The notes below the pieces were generated by a model, which saw nothing but the letters and a program-made list of their open reading frames with translations, was not told where the DNA came from and did not search any database. From Pleurostoma richardsiae (Eukaryota; Ascomycota; Sordariomycetes; Calosphaeriales; Pleurostomataceae): a stretch of DNA of 64,000 bases. Shown piece after piece: positions 45,603-57,268 of this stretch. Numbering within the stretch: the first letter of the stretch is position 1; every line of letters begins with the position of its first letter. The stretch is taken from contig JANBVO010000001.1 of NCBI GenBank assembly GCA_030052745.1, positions 1,612,001 to 1,676,000 of the forward strand, read 5' to 3'. The position numbers and the translations under genes are program-made.

Positions 45603-47101
45603 ATGGCAGCCCCAAACAACAACCACCCACTTCCCGTGCCACCGGGCCAGACCCAAGAGCAGTATTATCCCGCCGTCCAGCCTGCGCCGCCGCAGCAATT
45701 GTATCAACAATCAACCCACCAGTTGCAGCAGCAGCAGCAGCAGCAATTGTACCAACCGACGTCGCAGCAGCGGCACCGCCCGCGGTCGAGAGGCTTCAGT
45801 TTCCAGTCCAACAAGTCACAAGGAAGTAGTGCGGGAAGTAATAAGGAACGCCTGCACGAAACACACGGTGAGAAGGAAGCGAAGCGGTTGCACAGCAAAG
45901 CAGATCCCACTCTGGCCATGAATGAGGCGGAGCCATGTTAGTTTCCATCCCATCGTCACTCGTTGATGTTCTCCCTGGCGCCAAGCTAATATCGACGTCA
46001 CAGCTGCCGTCGCGGCAACAGTCAAGTCGTCTCTAGCTTCGCTGCGTGATATGCCGCAGAGAGATGCTTTTGGAAACCCAATTGGTTCGTTATACATCGC
46101 CTTCGTCCCAATTGCAGTGAAGCTAACAGTTGCACTAGTCGACCCAGATCGATCCAACCCTACACGGAGCAGATGGGAACGACCCCTCGACACAATCCGT
46201 AGCTTTGAGGCGGCAATTGATGGCGGATACAACAGGAAGTCCTTCATTCGTTCAGGTAATCGCCGACTGTCTCCTCATACTCACACGACCTGTGCTAAAC
46301 GAGCTAAACACTAGATACGGAATCCGTCGCGAATTGGAACCGTCGTGGTAGTTACTATGGAGGCAGTATGTCTAGCCTATTCTTCTCAAAAGGTACATAG
46401 ATAGCTAACATCACCTTGCAGACAACAACGGTGGTCGCTTCCCAACCGACAGCTATTATGGTGGACGACCATCCTCGACGATCAGACCTGGGGGTAGCGC
46501 GATCGACCTGAGACAGGATGGAGGCATGAACCGCGAGAGTTACAACGACCCGCAAGGTTATGGCAACGGCGGGTATGGGAACGGGCATCCCGGCCCCAGC
46601 CGGCAGAGATACCCTCGAACAGCATCAGAGCCGCAATTTAACAACTACCGAAATGGCGATGCGAATGTCTATCCCGTCCCGAACAATCACCGATCGTACG
46701 AAACAGTGGCGTCGGGCTCTGGAAGTGGGACATCCGCAGAGGCGGCAGGGTACCAGACCGACCCGACAAGCAGCGACAACAGCTCCATTGAGCGCCGCCA
46801 GTCTCCTCCCAAGAAACCTGATCCTGCTAATGATTACGGAATTGGATTCAACCAGACCCCCGAGTACCAGCCTTCAGCCTTCACAGTTGGATTCAATGGG
46901 AAGCAGCAGCCTAACGGCGCCTATCAGAACAGCGGTGGCCCCAACGGATACCCTGCAGCGCCTCCGGTTCCGCGGAAGGATGGCGGCGGTACGATCCTGA
47001 AGAAGCAACCTACGCACACATCGACCAGTTCAGCAAAGCGCCCAGACGTGGGCGAGAAGCGCAAGAGCTGGTTTGCGCGCCGATTCAGCAAGCAGTCTTA
47101 G
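45603..47101 (+). CDS. DUF2406 family fungal protein
   Basis: A 420-residue protein in five exons: 45603-45936, 46004-46084, 46139-46255, 46315-46365, 46422-47101. The first ATG is 45603 (MAAPNNNHPLP). The conserved core (residues about 80-150) contains HGEKEAKRLHSKADPTLAM, NEAEPSAVAA, RDAFGNPI and DPDRSNPTRSRWERPLDTIR, the hallmark of DUF2406, a fungal-only family found in yeast as Ygr273c/Ymr295c with no firm function. Around it are low-complexity parts: a Gln-rich N-terminus with a CAG run, a Gly/Asn/Tyr-rich middle, and a basic tail ending KRKSWFARRFSKQS that could bind membrane (inference). Probably a cortex- or bud-associated protein, but no function should be assumed. Confidence 0.88.
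45726..45743 (+). repeat. CAG run coding polyGln
   Basis: Tandem CAG codons in the N-terminal region of the DUF2406 protein give a run of seven glutamines. Likely variable in length. Confidence 0.8.
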
Positions 47102-48008
47102 GTGGACAAGCTTGACGAGCTGCGACACGGCAATTGATGGCTAGGCCGTTACGCCTTTTTCGATACCCCTTCATTTCAGGTCGACGATACCCCAACACCA
47201 CCGGCTTGGTGTAGAATCTACGTTCGTCGTCCGGGGTTGGACGACGGCCGAAATTTTGGCACGATTATTAGGAGCTGCGGCTCATACTGCGACTCATACT
47301 GCGACGACAGATGCTCTCGGCTTGAGGGACAGTCTGTCAAGCAGACCGTACGCAATTATGGAAGCTCAGGAAAGGGGGGAGTGCGGGAAGGTCAGATAGG
47401 TTCGGGCGGCACGGACGGGAGGGTATGGAGTCTCTTCCTACATACATACATGACTGTGTACAAGGCGTACGAAGGTTACGTTTTCATGATGACACTGACG
47501 GCAAGGATACAATTCGACGGGAAACCGAATCTGTTTGGCTCGCAGCCCTACCTTAATAACACATTCTCCATCACCAATTCTCCCCATGCCTCTCCTCCGA
47601 CCGGCAAAATAGACGCGAGCCACAGAAAGGATAATAGATAGTGGAGGGGACATCTCGTCACCTCCTGACTTGACATTGCAAGCATCGTCTTAGTTGGTAG
47701 CCGGCATTTTATGCAGAATGCTTAGGGATCTCACAACTGTGAGACAAACATATCCGCGAACGTCCAACGTCCTCCGTTTCTCTTGCGCCATGTCTTGGGT
47801 GATATTTCTGGCCGACCCTTCATTTCCTCATTAGACCGCGAGCCGTCTTCAGGCCGCTGTGGCGCGCCAGACAATGCGTTCAGACTTGCCCTTGGCGAGA
47901 AGAATGCCCTCCAATTACTCCCAACAAGACACGGCCATACCTGCCGGCCCTAGATGTGCCTTCTCGGACATACACAGCTAGCTTACATGTGCTTCATCGT
48001 CGCCGCGC
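47102..48008. other. Convergent intergenic region
   Basis: 3' regions of the DUF2406 gene and VMA21. Open frames at 47237-47641 (plus) and 47438-47653 (minus) have random-looking composition. No gene or repeat seen. Confidence 0.5.
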
Positions 48009-48607
48009 TCAGCGGTCCTTCTTCTTCTCGCCTGCCTTGGACTCCAGCTGCTCGGACTGATCTTCCCGCATGGCGACGACGACGTATGCGATGAGTACGA
48101 CGTTGGCCATGATGGCGGCCGTGGCGCCGGCGAAGGTGGAGTTGCCTTGGGCTTGTGTTAGACAGCACCTCTGATGGCATTCTCTTCATCTCAAGACTCA
48201 TACGAAGAAGCCGGCGGCAGCCAGACGGGTTCTGTGCACGACGAACCCGGCTGGGGCCTGGGGAGTAGCCTGGGCTTCTGAAGAGACGAGATCAGGAGAC
48301 TTGGAGTGAGAAGCAAGCTTACCCCTAAAGATGGTGTTGACGGTCAGGTAGTAAGAGCCGATGGGCACCACAATCATGGCCAAGGTGAAGGCCAGCAGTT
48401 TGACGATGACATCCCTGTTCGCTGGAGGTCAGCAAACTCTCCCTTCTCATCTGGCTGAGCGCCTCTCAGGATGGCCCCGGGGGCCCGGACGTACGTGGGC
48501 ACTGCAGGGGCAATGCTGGATTGCTCGCCGGCGGCCGGGCTGGAGCCAATGTGGTCATCCTTCTCGAGGATGGTCTTCTCGGACGATACAATTCTGCGCG
48601 TTGCCAT
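48009..48607 (-). CDS. VMA21: V-ATPase assembly factor Vma21
   Basis: A small ER membrane chaperone needed to assemble the Vo sector of the vacuolar proton pump. Three exons (48607-48495, 48414-48323, 48145-48009) give 113 residues, the family size. After a hydrophilic N-terminus come two hydrophobic helices: VKLLAFTLAMIVVPIGSYYL with the loop TVNTIFRGNSTFAGA, then AAIMANVVLIAYVVVAM. The cytosolic tail is charged and ends EKKKDR, near a dilysine ER-return signal although not the exact yeast KKED form. The second intron (177 nt) is larger than average. Short and intron-split, so easily missed. It is divergent from FUN30. Confidence 0.93.
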
Positions 48608-49495
48608 TTCTGCGGTAGATGGATGTGCGTAGTTGGTCCACCAAGTGCCAGAACGGGTTTGCGCCTGTGTGGTCTTCAACGGAAGCTCACAAGCAAGCGT
48701 ATTATGTCTGCAGAGCAGGGGAGCAATAATGCTAACGCTGCTTAGCTAATTCGCGATGATAGAGCTCTGCGCCAGTGCTAACTAACTAGCTGGCCGCTCA
48801 GTTAGGATGAGATTCAACTCTTTTTGGCTATTGACGTGTTCTTGAATGACTTTCAAGCCCAGGATATCAGATTGTGTGTGTATTTGTATGTGTGTATGGC
48901 AGACTTGAGGGTTGTTGTATTGAGTCCAAGGAGCCTATTGTTCTCTGGCGTTGTCTCCCTATTGTGCAGAATCCTGGCATTGTGTCTGTCTACCGCTTCG
49001 TCAACCGCCTATTGTATCCATCAATTGCATTAATAGATGAATGGAGCGTGGGCACGTGGAGGCGTGCTCGCGTAGCCATTCTTTGTCTGCCCCACCTCCT
49101 CACCGTGTCGCGCGTCTAAAGAAAAGTTGCGAGGCCATTGATTACCACTCCTCCCTTCTTTACTGTTACCGCCGCCACCACAAACCTTCTCCCTTTAACT
49201 CTTCCTGCGCCTCGAGCTGGTCCACAAAGCACTCGAGAGTCGGAATTGCCTCTCTTTTTCACCGCCGACACTTTGTACATTGCAGAAGATCCCAATTCGT
49301 TCTTCGCATGTGTACAGCCTGCTCATTCTCTTCCGTCTGATTGCGAGGTCAAGGAAGTTCGGCCAGCCGCGGCGGCCGTTCCCCTCGAGCAAAGCTAACC
49401 TCTGCTACCATCTCCCTTCACCCTTTGTTGGGTTCACTTGTCTTGTCCAAAATACAAGATCCTCTTAGTCTTTGCCCACCCAACCTCAGCCTACA
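48608..49495. other. Divergent intergenic region (VMA21 / FUN30 promoters)
   Basis: About 0.9 kb holding both promoters. Pyrimidine-rich tracts appear from 49140 to 49490 ahead of FUN30. No gene or repeat seen. Confidence 0.5.
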
Positions 49496-52400
49496 ATGGC
49501 CTTCTCATCTTCGCCGTTTGCCTCGCCCGGAGGTGCTAGAACTGCCTCTGGCGTCCCTACGAACAAGCGCAGCAGCTCGCAGCGTGAGCCCATTTACATC
49601 TCGGATAGCGACGACAACGAGGAGCTCGCGGATTCCCCCTATTTTACTCAGCCTACTCAGATCGTCGACCGACCAACATTGGGCCCTGCAAAGGTCGCAG
49701 CCCCTTCCTCTCCGTCTACTGTCGTTGAGGTTCCGGCATCATCACCCTTCCAAGCCCGCAAGCCTCCCACCAGCGGTCGATTGGCATCGCTCATGGCACC
49801 TGCGGGGACAATCTTCCGCGCGCCGAAGCCAGTCCAGCAGAAGCGCAAGGCGATCGACTTAACATCTGACGATGACGAAATCCCTGATCCTCGGTATGCT
49901 GGCATTGACAGCTCCGACGACGAAACACCAATGCGCGGGGACATCCGCCCTGTGTCTTTCGAACGCCGAAAACCTGAGCCAACCGTCAGAGCTAGTGAAG
50001 CGTCGAAGAGGCAGAAGGTCAGCGAAGACAGTGGATTTGGCCTCAGCCAGGCCCGTGCCCAGCAGCTCGCTCGAAAAGTTTACAAGCTCCTCGACGGTCA
50101 GTTCAGTGAGCAAGATTGCAGGAAGGCATTGTGGCGCCACCGCCTCAATATTGACGATGCTGTTGATTACCTGTTGTCGTCTGCACCGTCCAGTCCGGAT
50201 GCCATTCCTGCTGCGAAGGTATCTTCCGCAGCCCCTGTTGCATCTAAGGGGAATGGGGTTATCTCTAGCAACGGGGATCGAAACGTCTCGGTTACTTCAC
50301 GCTCGACTTCTGCATCTCAGCGGTCTTCGCCTCTGTCTCCTACCTCGTCACAAACCTCGCAGTCAACCCGCGACACTCCATCGCCAGAGGTTAAGAAACC
50401 GCGGCGCTTGATGCGAGGACTGAAACCCCGCCAGTCGCCCAGCTCCTCACAGGTCGAAGCCACTCAGGTTGAGAAGACCAAGCCGCCTGAGAACCGCCTT
50501 GTTGATCTGGTCAGCGACGATGAGGAGGACGCGTACTCGGATGAGTCTGCTCATTCCTCGCAGGCTGATGAGTCTGGCGGCAGCGTTGAGTCGAGAGCCC
50601 TGAATTATCTGCAGACTTGCACGGTTGAGAACCTTGTTGCCATGTGCAAGGTGAAGAAGGAGTTGGCTGCCGTCATGATCAAGCATCGACCGTTCAAGTG
50701 CTTAGATCAAGCCAGAAAAGTGACGCACAAGACGAACAAGGCCAAGGGCAGCAAGATGCCTCTTGGCGAGAACGTCGTCGACACTCTCGTCGAGTATATT
50801 GAGACGCTTGATGCCATTGATCAGGTCGTCAGTCGCTGCGATGCCAAGGGCGCTGTCGTGAACGCAACTCTCGATAGCTGGAAGGTCGACAAGGCAGGAC
50901 GCCAGAAGAGTGAGACCTCCAACCGCAAGCTTATCGATCTCCCCTGCCCTCGCGAGCCGACTCGCATGCGCGGCAAGTGTACTCTCCAGCCGTACCAGCT
51001 CTTTGGCATCAATTGGCTCTGGGAGTTGTACAACGAGGACTTTGGCTGCATTCTGGCGGACGACATGGGTCTCGGCAAGACGTGCCAGGTTATTGCTTTC
51101 GTCTGTCTGCTCATTGACATGTATGAACGCGGAAAAGTCAGGAGTGAACCTTGGCCGGTTCTGATCGTCGTTCCCCCGTCAACTCTCGCCAACTGGGAAG
51201 AGGAGATCTACAAATTTGCTGAAGGCCTCAACGTAGCCATCTACTCAGGCTCGCAAGCGGAGCGCGACGAGATCGCCAACGAGATCCTTGACTCTCCTGG
51301 CGAATATCACATTGTCCTCACAACCTACTCGCAACTGAGCCGTTCGGAGGACATAGATGCGATGAGAGCAATTAAGCCTCACATTTCTATTTTCGACGAA
51401 GGTCACAAAATGAAGAACCCCAAGGCGAAGATCTACAAAGATCTCGCGAGGATCAACACGGACTGGAAGTTGCTGTTGACGGGCACCCCTATCCAGAACA
51501 ACATCATGGAAATGGTGTCGCTTCTCAACTTTATCAACCCTCGTCTGTTTGCAAATTACATGGACGTGGTTATTGGCCTGTTCCAGCAGAGGGTATCGTT
51601 GCAGGAGGTCAGTCAAGGAGCTGTTCTACACAGCGATCGTGTCGACCGCGCGCGCAGCATTCTCGAGCCATTCATTTTGCAGCGCAAGAAGGAGCACGTT
51701 CTTAGCACGTTGCCAGCCAAGACTCGAAGGGTTGAGTATTGCGATCTGTATGAGAAGCAGGCTGCAATCTACCACGATTATGAGAGCAACTTCAGACGGG
51801 GCAAGGAGCCGCGTGTGCGGACCAACAACGGCCGCTCCAACGACCAGAACAACGTATGGATTCAGCTTCGCAAGGCAGCCATCCATGGTCAGCTCTTCCG
51901 ACGGTTTTTCACGGATAAGAAGGTGAAAGAGATGGCCAAGATGCTGATGGATCGCGTCTCGCAAGACGAGCTGAGGCAGCCGAACTTGCATCATCTCATC
52001 GACGAGCTGAAGAACTGCTCCGATTTCGAGCTGCACCTCTGGTGTCGCGACTACCCATTCTTAAAGGAGTTTGACTGCCCACCTGACTCCTGGCTGGATA
52101 GCGGCAAAGTCCAGAAGCTTCTTGACCTGGTCCGCCAGTTCCAGCAGAACGGCGATCGTGCTCTCGTCTTCTCGCGCTTCGCCATGGTCATCACCATTCT
52201 GGAGGAGTGCCTGGCATCAGCCGGCATCGACTATCGGGTTCTTCAAGGCGACACTGCCGTTTCAGAGCGTCAAGACCTGATTCATGAATTCAACCAAGAC
52301 GCTTCCATCCCCGTCTTCCTCCTGACGACGGGCGCTGGCGGTACCGGCATCAACCTGACGGCGGCCAACAAGGTCATCATCTTCGACCAGTCCGACAACC

Positions 52401-52645
52401 CCCAGGACGACATCCAGGCCGAGAATCGAGCGCACCGTCTCGGTCAGAAGCGAGAGGTGGAGATCATCCGCCTCCTGTCGAAGGGCACCATTGAGGAGCT
52501 CGTCCACAAGGCGTGCCAGAAGAAGCTCGAGCTCGCGGGGAAGATCACCGGCTACGCGGAGGATATCACCGCCAAGGATCTCGAGAGCGAGGTCCGCAAC
52601 ATGCTTGCTGAAGGCGAAGGTGCTGCTTCGCCTGTTGCTGAGTGA
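49496..52645 (+). CDS. FUN30: Fun30/SMARCAD1 family SNF2 chromatin remodeller
   Basis: A nuclear ATP-dependent nucleosome remodeller of 1,049 residues in a single exon, unusual in this intron-rich window. The first ATG is 49496 (MAFSSSPFASPGG); the frame extends eight codons upstream without ATG. The N-terminal third is Ser-rich and contains a CUE-type ubiquitin-binding helix bundle at about 190-230 (LARKVYKLLDGQFSEQDCRKAL). The SNF2 ATPase follows from about 500: motif I DDMGLGKT, Ia VVPPSTLANW, II DEGH, III LLTGTPIQNN. The helicase C-lobe has LVFSRF, GAGGTGINLTAA and QAENRAHRLGQ. CUE plus DEGH is typical of Fun30. Family roles are heterochromatin silencing and DNA end resection. Confidence 0.95.
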   Translation: MAFSSSPFASPGGARTASGVPTNKRSSSQREPIYISDSDDNEELADSPYFTQPTQIVDRPTLGPAKVAAPSSPSTVVEVPASSPFQARKPPTSGRLASLMAPAGTIFRAPKPVQQKRKAIDLTSDDDEIPDPRYAGIDSSDDETPMRGDIRPVSFERRKPEPTVRASEASKRQKVSEDSGFGLSQARAQQLARKVYKLLDGQFSEQDCRKALWRHRLNIDDAVDYLLSSAPSSPDAIPAAKVSSAAPVASKGNGVISSNGDRNVSVTSRSTSASQRSSPLSPTSSQTSQSTRDTPSPEVKKPRRLMRGLKPRQSPSSSQVEATQVEKTKPPENRLVDLVSDDEEDAYSDESAHSSQADESGGSVESRALNYLQTCTVENLVAMCKVKKELAAVMIKHRPFKCLDQARKVTHKTNKAKGSKMPLGENVVDTLVEYIETLDAIDQVVSRCDAKGAVVNATLDSWKVDKAGRQKSETSNRKLIDLPCPREPTRMRGKCTLQPYQLFGINWLWELYNEDFGCILADDMGLGKTCQVIAFVCLLIDMYERGKVRSEPWPVLIVVPPSTLANWEEEIYKFAEGLNVAIYSGSQAERDEIANEILDSPGEYHIVLTTYSQLSRSEDIDAMRAIKPHISIFDEGHKMKNPKAKIYKDLARINTDWKLLLTGTPIQNNIMEMVSLLNFINPRLFANYMDVVIGLFQQRVSLQEVSQGAVLHSDRVDRARSILEPFILQRKKEHVLSTLPAKTRRVEYCDLYEKQAAIYHDYESNFRRGKEPRVRTNNGRSNDQNNVWIQLRKAAIHGQLFRRFFTDKKVKEMAKMLMDRVSQDELRQPNLHHLIDELKNCSDFELHLWCRDYPFLKEFDCPPDSWLDSGKVQKLLDLVRQFQQNGDRALVFSRFAMVITILEECLASAGIDYRVLQGDTAVSERQDLIHEFNQDASIPVFLLTTGAGGTGINLTAANKVIIFDQSDNPQDDIQAENRAHRLGQKREVEIIRLLSKGTIEELVHKACQKKLELAGKITGYAEDITAKDLESEVRNMLAEGEGAASPVAE

Positions 52646-53594
52646 CTGCGACCGCAGTCCTGATGAGACCTGACCTACCCGAAAATATTGTGATGGAGGA
52701 ACGAGAGAAGCTGGCAACATATTCGCCACGGAAGACACAATGTGTGTGTCCTGAACAGCAGTTGCACGGAGGCCAATGAAGACTTTGTTTCTTTACATCG
52801 AGTTGAGAGTGTGTCTCCTCGAGTCGGCGTATGACAGCGGTTTGCTTTTATTACATTACGAACAGAACCATGATGAAGGGCTGGTTCAGTACAGGGCACG
52901 GTGGCCAACGAAGAAGACAAGTACTATACAGAGAGACGAGTGCAGACGGAGAGCCTGTTCGGACCCGGAGACCATGTCGTCTCTTGGGTGCCTAAGCAAT
53001 AGTGGAATGTTGCGCCGCGGGTTTTGGCTTGTTGTCATGGGCGAACATCGTCCTGCGGTTGTGGATACAGATACCCCTCTAGAACGGACGGGGCGTTCTC
53101 CAGACGGTTCCAAAAAGGGATGCCACGATATTTAGACCGGTAGATAGATCCCGGTAGATCAAAATGAGTGGTTTAAACCAAGGACAGTCTTATCTGTGAT
53201 GAATCAGTTGGTGTGACAAGAAGCAAAAACGAATGTTCTAGCAAGGGTGCCGTCACGGTTTTGTACTCTGCCTGATAAGGATGGTTGAGATACGCATGAA
53301 TGACCGCATACGTTGCAGCTCCTTCTTGTGGCATCCTGAACATCAGGTTGGAATCGTCGTGGCCTCCCGCGATAGCAAGCGCTCACTGCAACGTACAGCC
53401 TATCACGGCGTATGTGAAGCTGCACGATACAGTGACTTAGCAATTCCTACCAGCGACGCGGCTGGGGGAAGGGGAGATTGACAGACTGGTTAACCGCAGA
53501 TATACCCCTTCCGCGGGAGGTTATAATACATCAAAATACAGTACATGCTATACAACAGCAATACTTAGACGATCACTCCAAGAAGACCCATCCC
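52646..53594. other. Convergent intergenic region
   Basis: 3' regions of FUN30 and ALG12. No gene, repeat or RNA seen. Confidence 0.5.
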
Positions 53595-55458
53595 TCACGA
53601 AATGGCCTCTCTAGTGGCGCCTCCCGCGTCCTTCCTCCTCTTAAGGATCCAGACGCGCGGCTCCGTCCTGGGACCGACCCAGTAACCTCCGGTGAGCCTT
53701 TCCCTCACCCACTCCCTCACGCGCGCCAGCGCCGCGGTCCTCCCGACTGTACTGGCCTTGGAGCCCAGTTCCTCGTAGTGCCCGCCGCTGGCGGATGCTA
53801 CGCCGGGCCGCAGCACCTCCACGCCCGCAAAGCCCTCCGCGACGCCCACGAGCTCCCAGTCGCCGGGCCGGAGGCGCGCCGCGTCCTCGACGAGCAGGTA
53901 GTCGAAGCGCGTCCAGAACTTGGGGTCCCGCAGCGCGGCCTCGTCCTCCGTCTTGTCGAGCGCGATCTCCCCCGGCGCGCCGCCCGCGCCGCGAGTGCCC
54001 CCGACGACGGTGCCGCCGCCGGCCGGCCGGTTGTGCGTGGGCAGGCCGGGGCCCATGGCGGCGCCGAAGAGGGTGACGCCGGTCATGCAGGAGAGGACGT
54101 CGGCGTGGACGGGCACGGCGGAGGGGGCGTCGGCGTCGGCGCGGATGACGCCGCGCAGGTGCGCGAGGGCCTCGCCGCCGGGGTAGTTGAGGGACGAGAC
54201 GAGGAGCATGGCGGAGCTCGCGGCGAAGGAGAGCGGGATGGACGCCACGATGGCCCAGAAGGCAGCGCGGTAGAGCGGCGACTTGGTACTGCGGGTGGTA
54301 ACGATCGTCGCGCCGAGGGCGGCGGCGGCGGTCAGGGGCGGCACGACGTAGAAGATGAAGCGGGCCTCCTTATGGGGCTGGAGGGAGTAGATGGCGACGA
54401 AGAGCAGGTTGGGGATGACGAGTCGATAGGCGACGCGGTGAAATGCGGCGTGCGTGACGGAGAGGAGGATGAGGAAGGGCGCCAGGGGGTTGAGGAGGAG
54501 CCGCGGAAGGGCAGAGACGAAGTAGTAGTACCACGGGGAGGTACCCCAGTTGGAGGAGGACCCCTGGACGACATTGTAGTAGAAGCCCCACAGCTCAGGC
54601 CAGAGGGGCTTCTGCCAGAAGTAGGAATCGATCGGGACAGAGATAAGGAGGGCGGCGACAAAAGCGACCGCGAATGGCGGGATGAGCTTGTTCAGCGAGG
54701 TAGAGGGGATGATGAGCAGGTAGAACGCGTTGACCGCAAGGAGAAGGGCGATCTCGGACCGGAAGATGACTGCAGAGAAGACGAACAGGGCCACCGCAAG
54801 CCGGAGTCGTGGTGCTACCCTCCGCGGGTTACTGGTAGGGAGAAGCAGTCCAAAGGCGGCCGTTGCTGCCTCAGAGCATTAGAAACGGGGGGAACTGGTA
54901 GACATGCACAGAGAGCTGCACTTACTCATCCCAAAGGCGAACATATTCGGAAGTGTCCGCGAAGCGTAGAACATGACATGAAACTGGCTGGCCTGGAGAA
55001 CCGCGTACCACCTCGCGGTAGTAGCACCCCACGCCTTGTGGACCTGAGATTTGAAGAAGACGAGGGCGAAGGCATTGAAGAGCCCAAGAAGCGCACGCAC
55101 AACGAACTGGGCGTGTTCAAAGCCGACGACGGCCACGATGGGCTGGCTCAGGCCGGCAAGCAGGACCGGGCCAACGAAGGTCCTAGGCACAGAGCCGGGA
55201 AAAGAGAAATGGTCATAGCTGCCGGTGAGTTTCTGGCTGATGTCGGAGGTCGGCGTGCCGTAGACCAGGACATCGTGTGTGGCTTGGATGTTGAAAGATT
55301 CCTCGACTTTGCTGTAAGGAGCAACGACGAGGTGCACCAAGACCACGGCAGGCAGCAGGAAAGAGAAAAGAAGATCTGCTCAGGTGTCAGCTAAAGTTCA
55401 TGGACGGTGTGCCTGCGTTCAACACAATGGAGCTAATTGACTGACCTAGGAGCTTCAT
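53595..55458 (-). CDS. ALG12: Alg12 alpha-1,6-mannosyltransferase (GT22)
   Basis: An ER membrane enzyme that adds the eighth mannose to the dolichol-linked N-glycan precursor. Three exons (55458-55446, 55375-54926, 54865-53595) give 577 residues. Exon 1 is only 13 nt: the coding start MKLL lies on a mini-exon, and the 70-nt intron must be removed to reach SFLLPAVVLVHL. Family motifs are the luminal APYSKVEESFNIQATHD, YDHFSFPGSVPRTF, SRTLPNMFAFG and the GT22 HKEARFIFYVVP. Many hydrophobic helices are visible. The C-terminal third (nt 53650-54250) is far more GC-rich than the N-terminal part. It shares a divergent promoter with YOS1. Confidence 0.93.
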
Positions 55459-55953
55459 CTTCACTCTACCTTATCGAAGAAGAGGAACGTGCGAATAAAA
55501 TAGTGCAGAGCATCAGATCTAAGTCAGGCAGAGCAATAGACTCGCAGTTGACAGCCTCACTGAATCACAGCTTCAGAATATCTCGCTGTCGTCAAAAAGG
55601 AACGGAACTTCATGTGTGTTTGAGTTGCTGATATAGGGGATCTCCAGAGCTTCTGAGTACAGATGGGGAGCTTGCTTAGCTGCAGCCCGGCCCACCCTGC
55701 TAACTGGTACAAGGCTTTAAGGTAAGGCACCCAGGTACGACGCGGTACCTGGGCGACCCGCTCAAAGCCACAGCCAGCGCCGGATCAACACATAATCCAC
55801 CAATCTTCGGACGACTCGCAGTACGTACCTCGGACAGCTGGCAGCCCGAGTAGCAAGGTGTTCGGACGGCTCATTGCTTGCCTTTAGACAGGCAACTGCC
55901 CTCGCAAGCATATCCTCCCTCCCTAAGCAGATCAACAGCCAACATCAGGCAAG
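55459..55953. promoter_or_regulatory. Shared ALG12 / YOS1 divergent promoter
   Basis: Only 495 bp separate the start codons of two divergent early-secretory genes. It contains an inverted repeat (55730-55753). I looked for a clear unfolded-protein-response element (CAGNGTG type) and did not see one. Co-regulation is inference. Confidence 0.5.
55730..55753. repeat. Inverted repeat CCCAGGTAC / GTACCTGGG
   Basis: Perfect 9-bp arms separated by six bases (GACGCG), inside the ALG12/YOS1 divergent promoter, about 200 bp from the YOS1 start. It could be a dimeric factor site or a relic of the GTAC-type repeats. Confidence 0.7.
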
Positions 55954-56496
55954 ATGATGATCCTGGGGAATCTCCTCTACGGTACGTCCACCGCGCAAGG
56001 ATCCCCAAGTAACAGCGGAGAGCTAACCCCCAGTCTGCGCAGTCTCCTGCCTGCTCATCAACGCGGTCGCGATCCTCTCCGAGGACCGCTTCCTCGCGCG
56101 CAGTACGTCAATGCCCTTCCCCTGACTATTCGGATCGTCTCCTACGGCCAATTTTGTGCGATGAAGTCCTGACAGGATATTCTCGAACAGTCAACCTCTC
56201 CCCTGCGTCCTACGACCCGGCCTTCGGCCAGAGCCAGGACACCAGCGTCAAGTCCAAGATCATAACCTTGATCGCCAGCGTGCGGACGCTGATGAGAAGT
56301 GCGTTTATCTTCCCATGCTTTTATTTGCTTCAGCTATGCAGAAGCCACCAAAGAACACCGAGCACTCTGATGGTCTGCGCACAGAGGGGGGAGGATAGAG
56401 GGGTAGTCTCGAGTTTGGCTAACCGTACCTTGTGCTGCAGTACCATTGATCGTCATCAACACGCTGATCATAGTCTACGAGTTGATTCTTGGATAA
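55954..56496 (+). CDS. YOS1: Yos1-like ER-Golgi transport protein
   Basis: A small membrane protein (86 residues) of the Yip1-Yif1-Yos1 complex in COPII vesicle traffic; the human relative is IER3IP1. Four exons: 55954-55981, 56034-56102, 56191-56298, 56441-56496. Two hydrophobic helices flank a conserved loop: LLYVCAVSCLLINAVAILSEDRFLARI, then VKSKIITLIASVRTLMR and the end IPLIVINTLIIVYELILG. For exon 3 I chose the acceptor ending at 56190, which restores FLARINLS; the acceptor at 56175 also keeps frame but would insert five residues in the conserved loop. The second ATG at 55957 is an equally possible start. Confidence 0.9.
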
Positions 56497-57268
56497 GAGG
56501 ACAAGAAAGGGGACACTCCAGTTGGAAGGGGCTATTCGCGGCGCCTTGGTAGGCGCAGGGCGAGCCGCTTGCCGCAGGTGCGGGATTCAGGGTCACCACG
56601 ATGCCTTTTAAGAGCCACGACGACCAGGCTTCATGTCTGTTATTCTAATGAAGACCTGTCGAGTCGCATCAGGCTTACCATGACGGTAACCCCCCCTTGT
56701 GCTGGTGGCGAGGTCTACAAGAGGCTACGACCCTGCGGCACGTTGTCGTGTGTATCATAGGCGAGAGCGTCTGAGAAGAACTACATGATGCTCGAGGAAG
56801 GATAGGGCGGTGCCCATAGGCGTTAAGATCCGGCCCAGAAAGATAGTGTATATACCGAGAAGACGGACGATGGATGGATGGTCTTTATAGTACGGCGGAA
56901 TCAGAAAATATCCGAGGCTGAAACCAAGAAGTGGTTCTGACGCCGCTTCAAAATGCTCTCATTCCCATGTATTAGGTCATATCATTATCCGAGCGTCATG
57001 ATGCCTGACCCGCTGGCGCCCGTGTAGAGTGCGGCGAGGTCCTAGTAGTAGCTGGAGACGACCCTAAAGCTTCGTAGCGTGCTCCTCATGCATGATACAG
57101 CATCAGTAGACGCCTCTTCCGGAGCTAGCTTGCATCCACCGGCAACGCATGAAGTCGACATGACTTTTGATCTGTCTCGCTTGCTCTGAAGCTTCGCTGA
57201 CAAGGTAACGCAAGAAAAGCCAAAGTGGTATCCACACCGAACAACGCCTTTCAGAAACGCCCGTCATC
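56497..57268. other. Convergent intergenic region
   Basis: 3' regions of YOS1 and creB. No gene or repeat seen; the small minus-strand frame at 57103-57381 is a shadow of the creB end. Confidence 0.5.

Noticed and set aside
53478-55394. 638-codon open frame on the plus strand opposite ALG12
   Set aside because: It is antisense to a clearly conserved mannosyltransferase, is rich in Arg, Gly, Glu and Asp, and arises from high GC, which removes stop codons on the opposite strand.
56103-56175. Alternative acceptor in YOS1 ending at 56175
   Set aside because: It keeps frame but inserts extra residues into the conserved FLARI loop; the acceptor ending at 56190 fits the family better.
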